Position numbers and translations under genes: made by a program. Positions 35,295-47,036 of a stretch of 64,000 nucleotides of DNA are shown one piece after another (position 1 is the stretch's first letter; every line of letters begins with the position of its first letter). The DNA is from Alnus glutinosa (taxonomy: Eukaryota > Streptophyta > Magnoliopsida > Fagales > Betulaceae): positions 4,852,761 to 4,916,760 of the forward strand of contig NC_084889.1 of the NCBI RefSeq assembly GCF_958979055.1. Direction: 5' to 3'. The notes beneath the pieces are model-generated. The model ran no database searches and was not told the DNA's origin. It was given only the letters and a program-made list of their open reading frames with translations.

Positions 35295-35519
35295 AACATC
35301 TATGCTATTTTGTTTAGCATTAAGTCTTAGTTGAATTCAGTTTTTTCCTCTGTGAACATAATTTATTTTTTAATATAATTTTGTTCACGTACTATTGGAA
35401 AGCATAAGGGTATTTTCATTTGTTTATACCGTTTGTTTTGTGAAGTACTGCATCTGTGCCTAAAGAGATTTGTTTTGCATCTGTTCATGTTCATATACGG
35501 TTGAAACCCATGTTTTTAC

Positions 35520-36010
35520 TGTTTTGCCCCTGTGAAACCCATGGAGATCCACCGCCCTTGTGGACAGAGCCACACCCCACCGCCAAGACCCACAGCACTG
35601 GCCGCCGGCAAGCGGCATTTAGCCGCATAAAGGATATAGCGGGCCATGACCCACTGCTCGGATCGCCTACCAGCGGCAATTCGCCGCATAAAGGAAGCAG
35701 TGGGTGTCGGCTCCTCGTTTTCCCATTGGTCGGCTGCGTCTGGGGCCGCTGGGCGGTGGCCTTGCACTGCTGCCGCATGAAGCAAGCGGCTGCCCATGAC
35801 AGCCGCCTATGGAGGACAACCTGGGGAGCCCTATACGGGCTGCCTGTGGGCTTTTCCGTAGGCGCCGGCCCTTTGTGGCCGTCGTCTACCAGTGGCCGCC
35901 ACATAAGGGTGCAGTAGGAGGCAAGGGGCGGCGGCGCATGAGGTAGAAAAAGAATGGGCGGCGGCGGTTAGGGTTTCAGAGGTTAAAGGTGTCGGGTCAA
36001 TGGGTCGGAT
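35520..36010. other. GC-rich leader block with hairpin motifs in the copia element
   Basis: This GC-rich island stands out in an AT-rich element. It carries two short perfect hairpins, GCGGCATTTAGCCGC (35612-35626) and GCGGCAATTCGCCGC (35673-35687), each followed by ATAAAGGA. Further GCCGC-type motifs follow to 35970. Open frames through it on both strands (such as 35456-35917) lack any known domain. It may be a captured sequence or a structured leader RNA. Confidence 0.5.
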
Positions 36011-36333
36011 TACGGGTAGGGTTTCAAACCCATTTGTTTTTCTTTTTTTTGGTCACGGGTCACGGGTCATTCGGTTTTGGGCCATACCTTTTTTTTAGGC
36101 CATCAGGATCTTAAACCATAATGATTAAATGGGTTGACCCATTCGGGCCAGCCCAATACAGAGACCCAGCCCGACTCAAGCTAAAAAAAAAAAACATTTA
36201 AGTGAGTTGACCCGGTTTGGGCCAGCCCTATACAGAGACCCGACCCGATTAGGTGGGTCAGCCCAATACAGCAACCCAATATAGTAGCCCATTACAGTAG
36301 CCTTTAAATAAAAATAAAATATTGAGCTTATAT

Positions 36334-36400
36334 AGGATTAGAACTTGGGACCTTTATGTCCATAAGGTAACAAGTTTCAAACCATTAAGCTATTCTTGGT
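36334..36400 (-). mobile_element. tRNA-like (SINE-like) remnant inside the copia element
   Basis: The minus strand reads GAATAGCTTAATGGTTTGAA (A-box-like), then GGTCCCAAGTTCTAATCC (B-box-like) about 35 bases later. This is tRNA-derived in look, but no clear tail or target duplication was found. Confidence 0.4.
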
Positions 36401-36784
36401 TTTATGTTTTCTTATTGAGATTTTATTCCTTTTATTATTTACAGTTCTGTGTATTAAAATTATTGTTTCTTTAATACATGAATTGATGAATATTTTTTAA
36501 TTGTTAAATTTATATTGTTTAAATATAAATTGCTTGATGCCTACAGAATTATTAACAATACCATATATACTGGTGTGTTTACAGTAATGCCAATAATGCA
36601 ATGTCTAGAAAAGTTCTAACTAGGAAAGTCTTGAGATTTAAGTATGTCCAAGTGACCCCCCTCACTTTCCTGAGAACTCACCTGATTGCACCTTAGAAAA
36701 TGCTTTTACCCCATTTAAGTATTGGTTTGTTATATTCTTAGGGCTGTTAAGGGGGCATCTAAAAAGTTGATAGATGTTAATGAA

Positions 36785-37065
36785 GTTGCAATTATTATGA
36801 TAATTTTGGGAGAGCCAAAGCATCCCAATTTTTGAATAATAATTGCATCAAGATTACACACATGTAATTATCATAATAATTATGGGAGAGCCAATGCATC
36901 CCATTTTTGTATGATAATTACATCAGGATTACACACATGAACCTCATAAAGATTTATTAGATGTTCATGAATTACAGCGTGATTATTATGATTTTGGGAG
37001 AGCCAAAGCATCCTAATTTTGTAATAATCGCATAAAGATTGTACACGTGAACTTCATATAGAAAA
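36785..37065 (+). repeat. Three diverged tandem repeats in the copia internal region
   Basis: Units contain ATTATNATAATTNTGGGAGAG, CCAAAGCATCCCAATTTTTG, ATAATTGCATCAAGATTACA and CACATGAAC. They start near 36790, 36875 and 36980. They are non-coding and lie between the leader and the gag remnant. Confidence 0.8.
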
Positions 37066-38104
37066 ATTAACATCGTCTTGTAATTAATTCATAAATTTAA
37101 TTACTTTTCCCTACAGGGAAGTTTTTATTTTTATGACTTAATTAGAATAAGATAACAAATTTAGTATTAAAAGTAAAATTTCTCTCGGTTGCCCACAGGT
37201 ACGGAGAATTTTATTTATTAATATTTAAATTTGCTTTAGTCTTATTAATAAAGAGTAAATTTCATGCGTGATGCAACCTTTGCCCACAAGTAGGTTGAAA
37301 TTTACTATTTACTATTTAAATTGGCAATGGCCAATTTGAAATAAAGTTACTTCATAGCATTAAAGTATTTTTATTTTTTATATTCTTGGTCATTGCAGCT
37401 ATTCGTATTACTCTACTTTTGGTAGTTTTATATTCCAATACTTTAAGGTAATATTTTTTCTGACTGAAAAATATTAATATGCTTTTTCATTTGGGGTGTT
37501 AAAAATTTGGTGCTCCATGTGGACAAACCACCTACTTCCGCGGAATTAAGTACGCCACATGAGATTATTAAGTATGAACGGTGGGAGTGATTTAATCACT
37601 TAAGTTAGATGTTCATGAAATCTCATGTCACTAAAATCATCAGGGATTTATTCCTGAATGTTTTAGAGCCAAAGTTTTATAAAGGTTGTTTATGAACATT
37701 TAGTAAGTTCAAACAAAACTTGGCCAGCACCCTAATAGAAAAAGCTTTAAAGACAAACCTTTTACAGTTTCTAAAGTGTTTGTAATCTCATTATGGGAAT
37801 GAATAATATTATAACTTAGCTTAAGTCCCTAAAGATTGAGATTTTTTGAGTCATTGTTGGTCTATTTCATTTTTTGAATTCTCTTTTCTAAGTGTAGAAT
37901 TTTATCTTTTAACATACATAAGGATAAATGGTTAGTAAGTGAACTTCTAACCATGTGTGTTCAAGAATATGAGAGAATCCATAAAGTGTTCACATGATTA
38001 CTCATGTCAAGGGAAGGACCAATAAATGCAATCATGTCCAACACTTATAGTATGAGAATAAGATGCCAATAAAGTATTATGGCAATCAAGATACTTATTT
38101 CTCA

Positions 38105-38290
38105 TGCAATAAGGAAAATTAAGGGCATATAAAGAAAGATTGCATGAAGTATAAGAAATGACTTAAAATAAAGATAATCTCATATATCTAGTATGTCGTG
38201 AATCTCTTTTAGTGACTCATTCAAATATGTTGTGGATTGATTATGGTCTAACAATCCACGTTGTCAACACAAATGCAGAGTCTTTTTAAA
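38105..38290 (+). pseudogene. Copia gag zinc-knuckle and protease remnant
   Basis: From 38105 one frame reads CNKEN-stop-GHIKKDCMKYKK, the end of a CCHC zinc knuckle. From 38226 another reads MLWIDYGLTIHVVN, which corresponds to the copia protease active-site region, normally WIDSGAT. The DSG is now DYG and stops surround it, so both are dead. Confidence 0.7.
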
Positions 38291-39699
38291 ATGAATAACA
38301 CATGTTTATAGTTTGAGGTTGTTGGGATCTATAGGTTAATTTTGAAATTCAGTTATATTTTTTTACCTAAAAAATGATTTATATTCCATAATCTTTTATA
38401 AATTTATTTTCTAGTTTGGCTTGTTAAAAATTTCAATTTTATTTTAAACTTTAAATTTTTTCTTATTTTTTGGTGGAATATTGGTTGGGGTTTAATTAAA
38501 GTCTATTTAAAATTGACCTACATCCCAATTTTTGAAACAAAATTATTTGTTTGTTTCTGCATACTGATGTTGACGTAAAGTAGAGTCTGAGAATTTAAAA
38601 ATTGCTCTTGTTATGGCTTTAGAGATTGAAATATATCTCCATACAGAAAATAAAAGTCGGTAATTTACTGACTTTGGTACTTGTGTGGACTGCATAAGGG
38701 AAAGCATACCAACAAGACCACTAGAGGTGCCAAAGAGAGCCTTTTAAAATTCTTGAGATCATGTACATTGAAAGTGTTGACCTTTTCATACTCATTGCCT
38801 AAATGGTCAAAGATATTTCTTATCTCTTTTAGTGATGACCATATAAAGTTTATATATCTCTATTTTCTAAATATTAAAGCTGGGGTATTGAATACTTTCA
38901 ACACCTATAAGGAAGAAGAAGAGAAACAATATGAAGATCATAAGATCTAATATATGTATAGAGTATTAAGGTAGGTACACACAAAAGGGAAAATTATTAG
39001 TAATACTAATCTGCTATTACCCTTATAGAGTAAAACTTTGAAGACTGTTGTGTATATGTTAAAGAGAATTCCATCTAAGGTTGTCCTTAAGACACCTTTT
39101 AAAGTATGAAATAGATGGAAGCCAAGTTTAAATTATTTACACATATGGGGTTGCCTTGCTAAAGAGAGGATTTATAATCCTCGCCTTAGAAAATTAGATT
39201 CAAGGACAACCAGTGGATCTTTTATAAGCTATCTAGTAAACTTTAAGGGGTTTTTATTATCCTTCACATAAGCTTAAAGTTGTTGATTGTAAAATTTCTA
39301 GAGGATGCGGAACCTAGTGGGAGTGCTCATTCACACAAATTGGAATTTGAGAAAGCACTAGAGTTGGCCAAATCTCCTCCTCATAGAGGATGATTGATTG
39401 TATTCAGGGAAAATCAGATTGATTATCCTGAGCCACAATCAGTTCTAAAACAACCAACTCATACAGAACAGGTTCAAAAGTCTATTCTCCCATTGCAAAA
39501 ATGCAGAGGAAGTAGAATTAAGAAAAATCCTATAGAATAAGAAGATCAACAATTCTTAGTGATCATGTTATATATCTCTTAGAGTCTGATGTTGACATTG
39601 GACATAAAGATGATCCAAAATTGTTTTCACATGCTATGAGTGGAGAAAACTCCACATTGAGATTCAGTGCCATGAAGTAAGAGATAAATCCATTGCTCA

Positions 39700-39905
39700 A
39701 AAGTCAAGCTAGACTCGTAGCCAATGGTTTTACTCATAAAGAAGGCATTGATTATCATGAAACATTCTCTCTAGTGTCTAAGAATGGTTCACCAAGATAA
39801 TCATAGCATTAGTAGCTCATTTTTTGACCTAGAGCTACATCAAATGGATGTGAGAACAACTTTCGAGAATAGAGATCTCAAGTAAAAGGTTTACATGAAA
39901 CAATT
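39700..39905 (+). pseudogene. Copia reverse transcriptase remnant
   Basis: ARLVANGFTHKEGIDYHETF is followed in a shifted frame by HQMDVRTTF. These are the conserved start of the copia reverse transcriptase (usually KARLVAKGF...HQMDVKTAF). Stops and frameshifts lie between them. Confidence 0.85.
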
Positions 39906-40524
39906 AAAATGGTTTTATAAATAACAGTCAGAAAGCTTGCAAATTAAAGAATTCTATTTATGGGCTGTGATAGATCTCTCATTGGTGATATACTTTTTGC
40001 AAGGTTATTATTTTATTGTTTATTGAAAAACCTTGTTAATTAGTATATATACCTTAAGGTCAGTGGGAGTACTGTAATCTTTCTAGTCTTATATGTGGAT
40101 ATTATTTTTTGCAAGTGCTGATTTAGGTTTGCTACATAAAGTTCATTTCACAAAACTTTGAAATGAAGGATTTGGGTGAAATCTCTTATGTCTTTTGACA
40201 TAGAGATTCATAGAGACATAAAGAATATTAACATTGTCTCGGAAGGCCTACATTGAAAAAGTTTTGGGAAGATTTAGAATGAAGGATTATGTACCTTCAG
40301 AAGCAATTAAGAGGGACCAATTAAATACAGATTAATGTCCCAGGTATTGGAATAAGGGCAAATGAAAAGTTTTAAGTTTCTGCATTATACATAACCATAT
40401 GAATGACAATAAGTATATTGAGTCAATAAAGTGCTGCAAATAAAGTCTTGCAGTATATGCAAGGAACCAAGATGTACAACTTAACCTAAGGATACACTTT
40501 CCATTTAAAGGTGGTTAGTTGTTT

Positions 40525-40920
40525 TGCTGATTGTGTAGATAGTAGAAAGTCTACTTTAGGGTATATATCTTTTTATTGAGAGATATATCTTAAAGATGCA
40601 GTATGCAGACTATGGTTGCTACGTCTACCAAGAAAGCTAAAATTCTAGTGTGCTATGAATTTAGTACACAAGCATGATGGATGAGACATTTTGTTGAAAG
40701 TCTCAATATTGTCGATTTCACAGTTAGACCACAAAGATACTCTGCGGTAATTCTACTATAATCTTCTTTTATAAGAGTAAAGAGTAGAAGCAGAAGTAAA
40801 TCGACATCAAGTATCTCAGTACGAAAGATAACATTAAGAGATATAAATGGTCTATTGAGCATATAAGTACTGAATTAATGATTGCGGATCCCATGACTTA
40901 AAGTTTACTGGTAAATAAAG
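40525..40920 (+). pseudogene. Copia RNase H and C-terminal remnant
   Basis: FADCVDSRKSTLGYI, MVATSTKKAK and a later stretch related to the copia tail (TELMIADP-like, near 40875) are readable in different frames. The order and spacing fit the end of a copia pol gene. Confidence 0.8.
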
Positions 40921-41295
40921 AATAAAGTTATGCGGAATATATGAGACTCATTAATTCATTTTTTACTTGGGTTGTCTATTTTTGGTCTATAGACATAAAG
41001 TTATTATAATAAAGATTTTGTGCACATTTGTTATTTTATCTATGAGGATAAATAAAGTTGGACCCGAATGACTTATAGGAAGTTCATTCATAAAGCTTGA
41101 TTATTCATAAGGTACTCATGTAAGGAGTGTTTTACATTGTGATACATGGAAGGGACGACCTAATTTTATAATAGTTTTACCGCCATGATTCGTGTGAAAC
41201 ATTTCTTATCTGAGTGGGAGGATTCCATAAATGATTGGCCAAACTAAAGAATCTAATACCATAAGGTTATGTGTCATAAAGGCCAAGTGAGAGAA

Positions 41296-41722
41296 TGTAA
41301 GATATTATCTCCATATATGACATATATGCCACATAAAGAAGTATTTATTAATAGTTTAATAAATAAATAGTGTATACGGTATTACGGTTAGGTAATTTAA
41401 TTAATTAAATTACCGTAATGGAATCGATTAATTGATTTAAAATCAATTAATAATATTGTTTCCTTGATGGAAGGAACAATACGGTATTTACCATATTTGA
41501 GGGTCTCTGACCTAACCTATAAATTAATAGCCTGTGTACACCATCAGTACGGCAATATAGTTATAGGCATAGGTTAGAAGATCCCTCAAATAATATTTTC
41601 TTGTTCTTCAGATGGATCGTGGAAACGCTTGAGCAAATATGGCTAGAGGTAAGCCTGAATCCTGTCTTATTTGTTTTCCGCTGCGCATGTTAGTTTAAGT
41701 AATATGTTGAATATTTCTGTCA
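41296..41722 (+). repeat. 3' LTR of the copia element
   Basis: It begins TGTAAGATATTATC after a purine tract (AAGTGAGAGAA, 41285-41295) and ends ATTTCTGTCA. It matches the 5' LTR with scattered substitutions and a one-base indel near the end. Confidence 0.92.
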
Positions 41723-42552
41723 ATAGATTCTTATGCATTGAAATATCATGATAAATTGAAACATCCATATGCTTAATTAAGAAAACAAAAACAACCATTG
41801 TTGTTGTTTGTTATTATTATTATTATCTAATTTCATACTTTTTTGTCCTAAAAGCTCATTCTAACCCTATTCTCTATTTCTATTTTAAATTGGTATAAAA
41901 TTTTCTAAAATTTACATGCATTGGTTTATCTATTCTCAATCTAAACTAAGATATTTGAGCTATAATGCTTCTTGAAATTTGTAGAAGCAAATATTAGCTC
42001 ACACTAACAGTTTTTTCTTCATTTTTTTTTTCTTTCCCTTGAATAAAGTTTCTCTCTTCGGATAATTAAATATTTTTAAAGAAAAATATTTAAATAATAC
42101 AAAAAAGTGTAAATAATCAAATGTAATTGTTTTTTTTTTTAAAAAAAATTATTAATTAAAATAAAAAATAATTTTATTAGTTCAAACTTAGATAAAAGAA
42201 AAATTAAAAGTGCACCCATAGTTAAGGGCGTACAAGCGAGGTAGGTATTAATCGTTAATAACTACTAATCGAGAATAACCGCAACCAGATAATCGGATAA
42301 TTGGATATCCCAATTGCAGTTACCGATTATAGGGTTTTAAAAAATCAGTTAATAACCGAGTGTGTATATATATATATATATATGTATATTGCATTATGAA
42401 TACTTCATGGAAATCACTATAAGAGATATTGGTGTAATGGTTTTAGGAGGGACCCCATAGCTTTAACAAGGAAATATGACTAAGTGTTAAAAAAAGAAAG
42501 AAAAGGAAATATGACTAAAATTACATGACCAAAACAAGGGTACAAGGGTCAT

Positions 42553-43230
42553 CTACACGTCAAATTGGTTGAGCTTGCCAAGGCCATTGTAATGAGCACA
42601 TACGATTTGAGCCTGGTCCTTCCGTGCCGCATTTACCCTCAAGGTCGCTCCTGCTTTCCAGATGAAACCCACTCCATCACATTTAGGACACCTGCGATAA
42701 GCATATATACAACATACAATGATGCATCCCCTGATGGCACCACCTACCTGATGACGGGTTGTAGTTAGGCTTGGCAATTCGGGTTGCTGTGTCAACCCAT
42801 TTGGTTGGCATGTCAACCTATCGGGTTAGTGTGTCAATCTATTTAACTAATTTGGTAAAAAATGTGTAATTATTGCGTCATAAATATGTTATAAACAGGT
42901 TGATGGGTCTTAAACGTGTCATAAACAAGTTGGTGAGTCATAAACGAGTCATTAACGGGTCATAAACGTGTCACAAACGGGTTAACGGGTTATAAATGAG
43001 TTATAGCATAAACCCAAACCCTATATATTCGTGTCGTGTTGGTGTCGAATTCGCGGGTCGTGTTAAAATTGCCAAGCCTAGTTGTAGTGGTTCTTCTTGG
43101 GACTGCCTTCCCTATCCTATTTGCCCGCAAGGGCATATATACAAGGATACATGTCCCTTTGAGATTGTTTTTTAGTTTTCTTGCCTCTTCACTTTTCCCT
43201 TCTGGATTATGCATGTTGTTGGTTTCTTGA
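42553..43230 (-). pseudogene. DnaJ-type cysteine-rich zinc-finger gene fragment, copy B
   Basis: The last exon (about 42694-42553) follows an acceptor (CTTATCGCAG). It encodes CPKCDGVGFIWKAGATLRV, then QIVCAHYNGLGKLNQFDV and a stop. The two fingers should each read CxxCxGxG. The first is intact, but the second is CAHYNGLG, so a zinc-binding cysteine is lost. An upstream exon-like stretch (about 43215-43083, EARKLKNNLKGTC, ANRIGKAVP) is disrupted by a MITE at 42766-43080. Such fingers occur in small plant plastid-type DnaJ-like proteins. The fragment lies head-to-head with the ACR4-like promoter. I judge it a degenerate fragment rather than a working gene. Confidence 0.6.
42766..43080. mobile_element. 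hAT-type MITE with 8-bp TSD GTTGTAGT
   Basis: Inverted ends TAGGCTTGGCAATT / AATTGCCAAGCCTA bound a 315-bp element. The direct repeat GTTGTAGT flanks it (42758-42765 and 43081-43088); eight bases is the hAT duplication. Inside are many degenerate copies of GGGTCATAAACGTGTC-like phrases. Copy A keeps the empty site. Confidence 0.9.
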
Positions 43231-43499
43231 TATTGATCACACTCATGTTTATTGCATGAAACAGGCCAAAAAGTAAAATGTTTTTGGGTTAAGCTCTAAG
43301 ATGTGTGTTAATTCATCTTTGTCAGGGAGATGAACATATGAGAAAGTCTATGGATTTGGCCAAATAACGAAACACCCAATAAAATTGACTTTGCCTTCCT
43401 GCTAACTCTCATCCAATTTGAATATTTCGATGGTTGCGATTGCTGTTACGGGAAAATAACCACAATCACAACTAGTTGTACACATCGATCTATATCGTA

Positions 43500-43952
43500 A
43501 AGGGTAAGGGGCATGTGGCATATATAGTCGGGCACTTGGGGACAGAAATAGGCCGTTTTTGCACGCGCCCAAGGGAGTGTGGGAATAGGCTATTAGCTTT
43601 ACACCAACACGTTGGTTGAGAGGTGTTTGGTCGCCGCGTCATTTTCCGAATTATAAACCCCAATTTGTCTTCTCTTAATCATCCATGGCTGATGGCTAAT
43701 TATTTAAAGACCTCCGCCACGCCATGCCCAAGTGTACGATTCCGTTTCTTTTAGAGAGAGAGAGAGAGCGGGCACTGGTTTGCAGTGAGTGTGCTGCGAG
43801 GAGCCAGAGAGAGAGAGAGAGACAGAGAGAGACAGAGAGTGGTATCCCAACGTCGAAAGCAGAGCCATAAAGGTTGAAAGATCTGTCTCTCTGATACGCC
43901 TCTTCTCTTCTCTCTATGCTCCGTTTGAGGATTTAACAACTTCTACTTCCGA
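43500..43952 (+). promoter_or_regulatory. Promoter and non-coding first exon of the ACR4-like gene
   Basis: CATATATAG near 43513 and ATTATTTAAAGACC near 43700 are possible core elements. A GA-rich stretch (43754-43840) is followed by a leader that ends in a strong splice donor, TTCCGAG|GTAACTG, at 43952/43953. The next exon on the same strand with a good acceptor and an ATG is at 47023. The leader intron would therefore be about 3.1 kb. The transcription start is not fixed by sequence. Confidence 0.6.
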
Positions 43953-43959
43953 GGTAACT

Positions 43960-44171
43960 GTTTCTACCACACTTCTTTTCTTTCTTTCTACGCTGTGATC
44001 CTCAGCTCAACGTGTCTGCCAAATTCTGTGGTTTCTGTATTTCTCCGAGGATTGGATTTCTTTTCTGCATGAGCTTCTAATTAAATATACAACTGCATAT
44101 TATTCTTGCTCTATCTCTGAATGTAATTATCTGTGTTCAATTGGAAAATAGTTTTCCAAATTTTCACATTT

Positions 44172-44204
<33 letters not shown>

Positions 44205-47020
44205 GCTGGAATTTAATTTATTTTCCTTGAATTTAAGAAATCAATCCGCTTCTATTTGTTCAGAGTTTCTTGAATTGCGTGAAAATGGAGAGGAATCAAA
44301 TTTCCATGGTTTTTGTTGTTAACTCGATCAGTTTATTGTTTCATTTTTATATATTTCTATTTTGTTTGCAAGCTGCTAACTGAAAAGAAATACAGTCGAA
44401 GCCAACTAGAGTTTCAATCTAAACCTCCACATTTCATGACCGTAATCAACATATTCTATCCGAAATCCTCGCCAACAGTGAAACACTGACCTCTTCCGAT
44501 TGGTGGAGCTTCCGTGAAATGACCGTTCGATGCTTGAATTGTAATAATTTGGCTACAATCACGAGACGGAAATCGACGGTCGTGTTCTATGGTTTGACCT
44601 CCTGCGATGATTGGTCGTTATTTGTTAGAATCAATAGCTTTATTATGTCACCTGATGAATATAGAACGGAAGCTGTCGGTCTGTTCTGTCGTTAGTTATA
44701 TACACAACGGTTTGTTGCGTCACACGCACCTACAATTGACCTGTTGTTACAACTGGGTCTGATTTTAGATTTAAATAATGTTATTCTTATAGAAAAAAGA
44801 AAAACGATCTTTCTTTTATAAATATCAAGTTAACAGTTTCTATTTTTTTGTAAAATTTTTAAGGCAAAGTTGAAAAAATACCCATTATTGTTTCGCCTAA
44901 AAAAATCCCCACCATTCCATTTCTTCTCTTCACCCAAAAAAATTCCTATTTTTGCAATCTCATTTACACATATTGCCTAGAGAAATGCTAAAGGTATTAA
45001 TCTTTATCAAGAGATGGGTACCAAAATGATGTAAAGTTTATTTATTGAAAAAGACCAAAATGATTAATAAAAAAAAAATGTTACGTATACCAATGAATAA
45101 AACTGTATATCATTATGGTAAAAGATTTGGTACTCATATCCTTTTTCTATTGCCTATTGGCATGTTCCTCGTTTCCTTTTCTGGGTTTTAAATATTATGG
45201 TGTGGTCTATGGCACTTAAACTCTGTTACTTCTTTTTCACTTTAAGAACTTTCAACCCAGGAAGCAATAAAAACGTTTTCACAAAAAATTAGATTTCTAT
45301 ATGCAGTATCCTGCTCATGTAATTAAACCACGAGTTTACCCTCTCAGCCTCTCTCACTTTTCTTTTCTTTTTTTTTTTCTTTTCCCTTTTTGGATACCAT
45401 TAATTCAATGGTGAGAGCAAAATACAAGTAGAATAATTTCCATGTTAAGCCTTGATTTAGTTTTCTTGTAGGTTTGTCATCAATTTCCTATCTTTTCTAC
45501 TCTGCCTCACCAACCACAGTCTCCTATAAATAGAGCATGTTACTCAATTGTAATAAACAATTCAATACAATAAAAATGTAGCCGTTAGGGCTCTTATTAG
45601 TGGTGGATCTAAGTCTTTAAGGCTGAACTGCTGCAAATCTCGTGTTCTCTTTCTCTATTTGCTTCCACCTTTCTTCTCATATTTTATATTTTACATAAAT
45701 TTCTACAGTTATAGTGTTTAAGAAAGTTTCATATATTAGAGGTTTGTGAAGTTCTCATGCATCTAAAGTTAGAATAATGCTACATACCATCCTTCTATCC
45801 TCCTTTTATCCACTCAAAGTTGATGTGGCTTTTAAAATCATCATTCCACATCAACTTTGGGGATAAAAGGAAGATAAAAGAATGGTATGTAATATTACTC
45901 GTAAAGTTAAGCCATCGCATGCTTCCCGTATTGATTAAATTCTTACCTTAAAGCCTCATATATAGCATCCTTCCCACCATTGATTAAAACTCAACACTTA
46001 TAGCGAAGATCTTAATGGAGTGAAGGAACTATTATAATATGATCTTCCAGGGGTTGTGCAACAATAACTAATGTTGTGGTTGCATCAATTGCAGCATTAT
46101 AGCTCATTTTGTTTGCAAATATTGCTTACAGAATGTGAAAATGCCTGTCAACGAATAAGGATTGTAGGATTGGAGTAACTTTGACTGCAAGCTTAACCTT
46201 AAGTTGCTAAGGTTTAAAACTTACAGTTGTTGTACACAACTCCTTTTGAGTTTGCCAGTTCCAATGACATTGCATTTTCCGCCCAATTCGATACTGTTGG
46301 CACACTTTGTTGCTTCACACCACGTTGCCAAGTTTTTCTTTCTCAAGATTATATCTCTGTAATTCTGTAGAATGTGGTCAAGTTTGGAAAAAATTAGAAG
46401 TGTTGGTTGAAGATTTTCATTAATCGTTATTGGTTGCCATTGATTAGAAGTAGCTTTATGTCCATATGACTACCACAACTTATCACCATGTTGACATTAT
46501 CAAGTTAGAACTTAGACAGTAGCAAACATCCTGTCATCAGGGCAGACCCAGAATTTTACCTTTGGGAGCCAAAAACTATCATGAATCGCATATTGTAAGC
46601 CTGGAAAAAATTCTCAACTATTTTTTCTATGCTGATCTGGTTGTGTATGGTGCTTCCTAGAGGAGCCTTGGGGGATGCTAATGAGAAATAGATACAAAGA
46701 TGAAAGAGCCGATGTTGGAAAGATTTTAGCTTATCTCCAAACTCTAGTGAAGCTCTCTTTTTTGTTTCTGTTTTTCCCAAATCAGCATGAGAAGGATCAA
46801 GATTTTAGGCATGATGGGATGGACTTGTTTACAAGTCCGCCTCATTGTTTCTTTCTAAAATGTTAGTCTATACTAATTTCAATATGCCATGTCCACTTCA
46901 CTAAGAAAGTGATCAATAACAGGTGGAAAATCAGTGCTTTCAACATTGGTGAATCGTACCAGCAAACAGGCTAGTGTTAATCCCTCTGTGACACAGGAAA
47001 AGAGACATCAGCTTGATTGC
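43960..47020 (+). other. Long leader intron of the ACR4-like gene
   Basis: It holds a CT repeat (44173-44202) and a foldback MITE (45773-45901). It also has an LTR-like remnant at about 45500-45680, with CCTATAAATAGAGC, AATAAACAATTCAATACAAT and a GTGGATCTAAG...CTGAACTGC motif seen in plant copia LTR ends. No coding exon is recognisable. The intron extent depends on the predicted first exon being right. Confidence 0.5.
45773..45901. mobile_element. Foldback MITE, Mutator-like
   Basis: Almost the whole element is a palindrome: GCTACATACCAT, CCTTTTATCC and AAAGTTGATGTGG on the left return in reverse on the right. Flanks TAAAGTTAG (45764-45772) and TAAAGTTAA (45902-45910) match at eight of nine bases, suggesting a 9-bp target duplication. 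Confidence 0.65.
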
Positions 47021-47036
47021 AGAAGGTTTGAACACA

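Larger units (their letters stand above)
34853..41722 (+). mobile_element. Ty1/copia retrotransposon, decayed, with both LTRs and TSD ATAGA
   Basis: A 6870-bp element is flanked by ATAGA (34848-34852 and 41723-41727). The 5' LTR is 34853-35280 and the 3' LTR 41296-41722; by eye they differ at roughly 20-25 of about 428 positions, so the insertion is not recent. The internal region carries decayed gag zinc-knuckle, protease, reverse transcriptase and RNase H blocks in the usual copia order (protease before RT), all with stops or shifts. It is non-autonomous now. The uninterrupted site is preserved in copy A near 11772. Confidence 0.92.
34706..44255 (+). repeat. Segmental duplication, copy B
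   Basis: This is the counterpart of 11640-20671. After removing the copia element (34853-41722) and the hAT-type MITE (42766-43080), about 2.4 kb aligns with copy A. The 42720-43410 part runs in the opposite direction in copy A. This copy continues into intact ACT-repeat coding exons, so it is likely the parental locus. Confidence 0.85.

Noticed and set aside
35456..35917. 153-residue frame in the GC-rich copia leader
   Set aside because: No domain is recognisable, overlapping frames are open on the other strand, and the base composition alone explains it.
46556..46866. Short frames before the ACR4-like start
   Set aside because: No family resemblance, and the acceptor and ATG at 47023-47039 give the family N-terminus.
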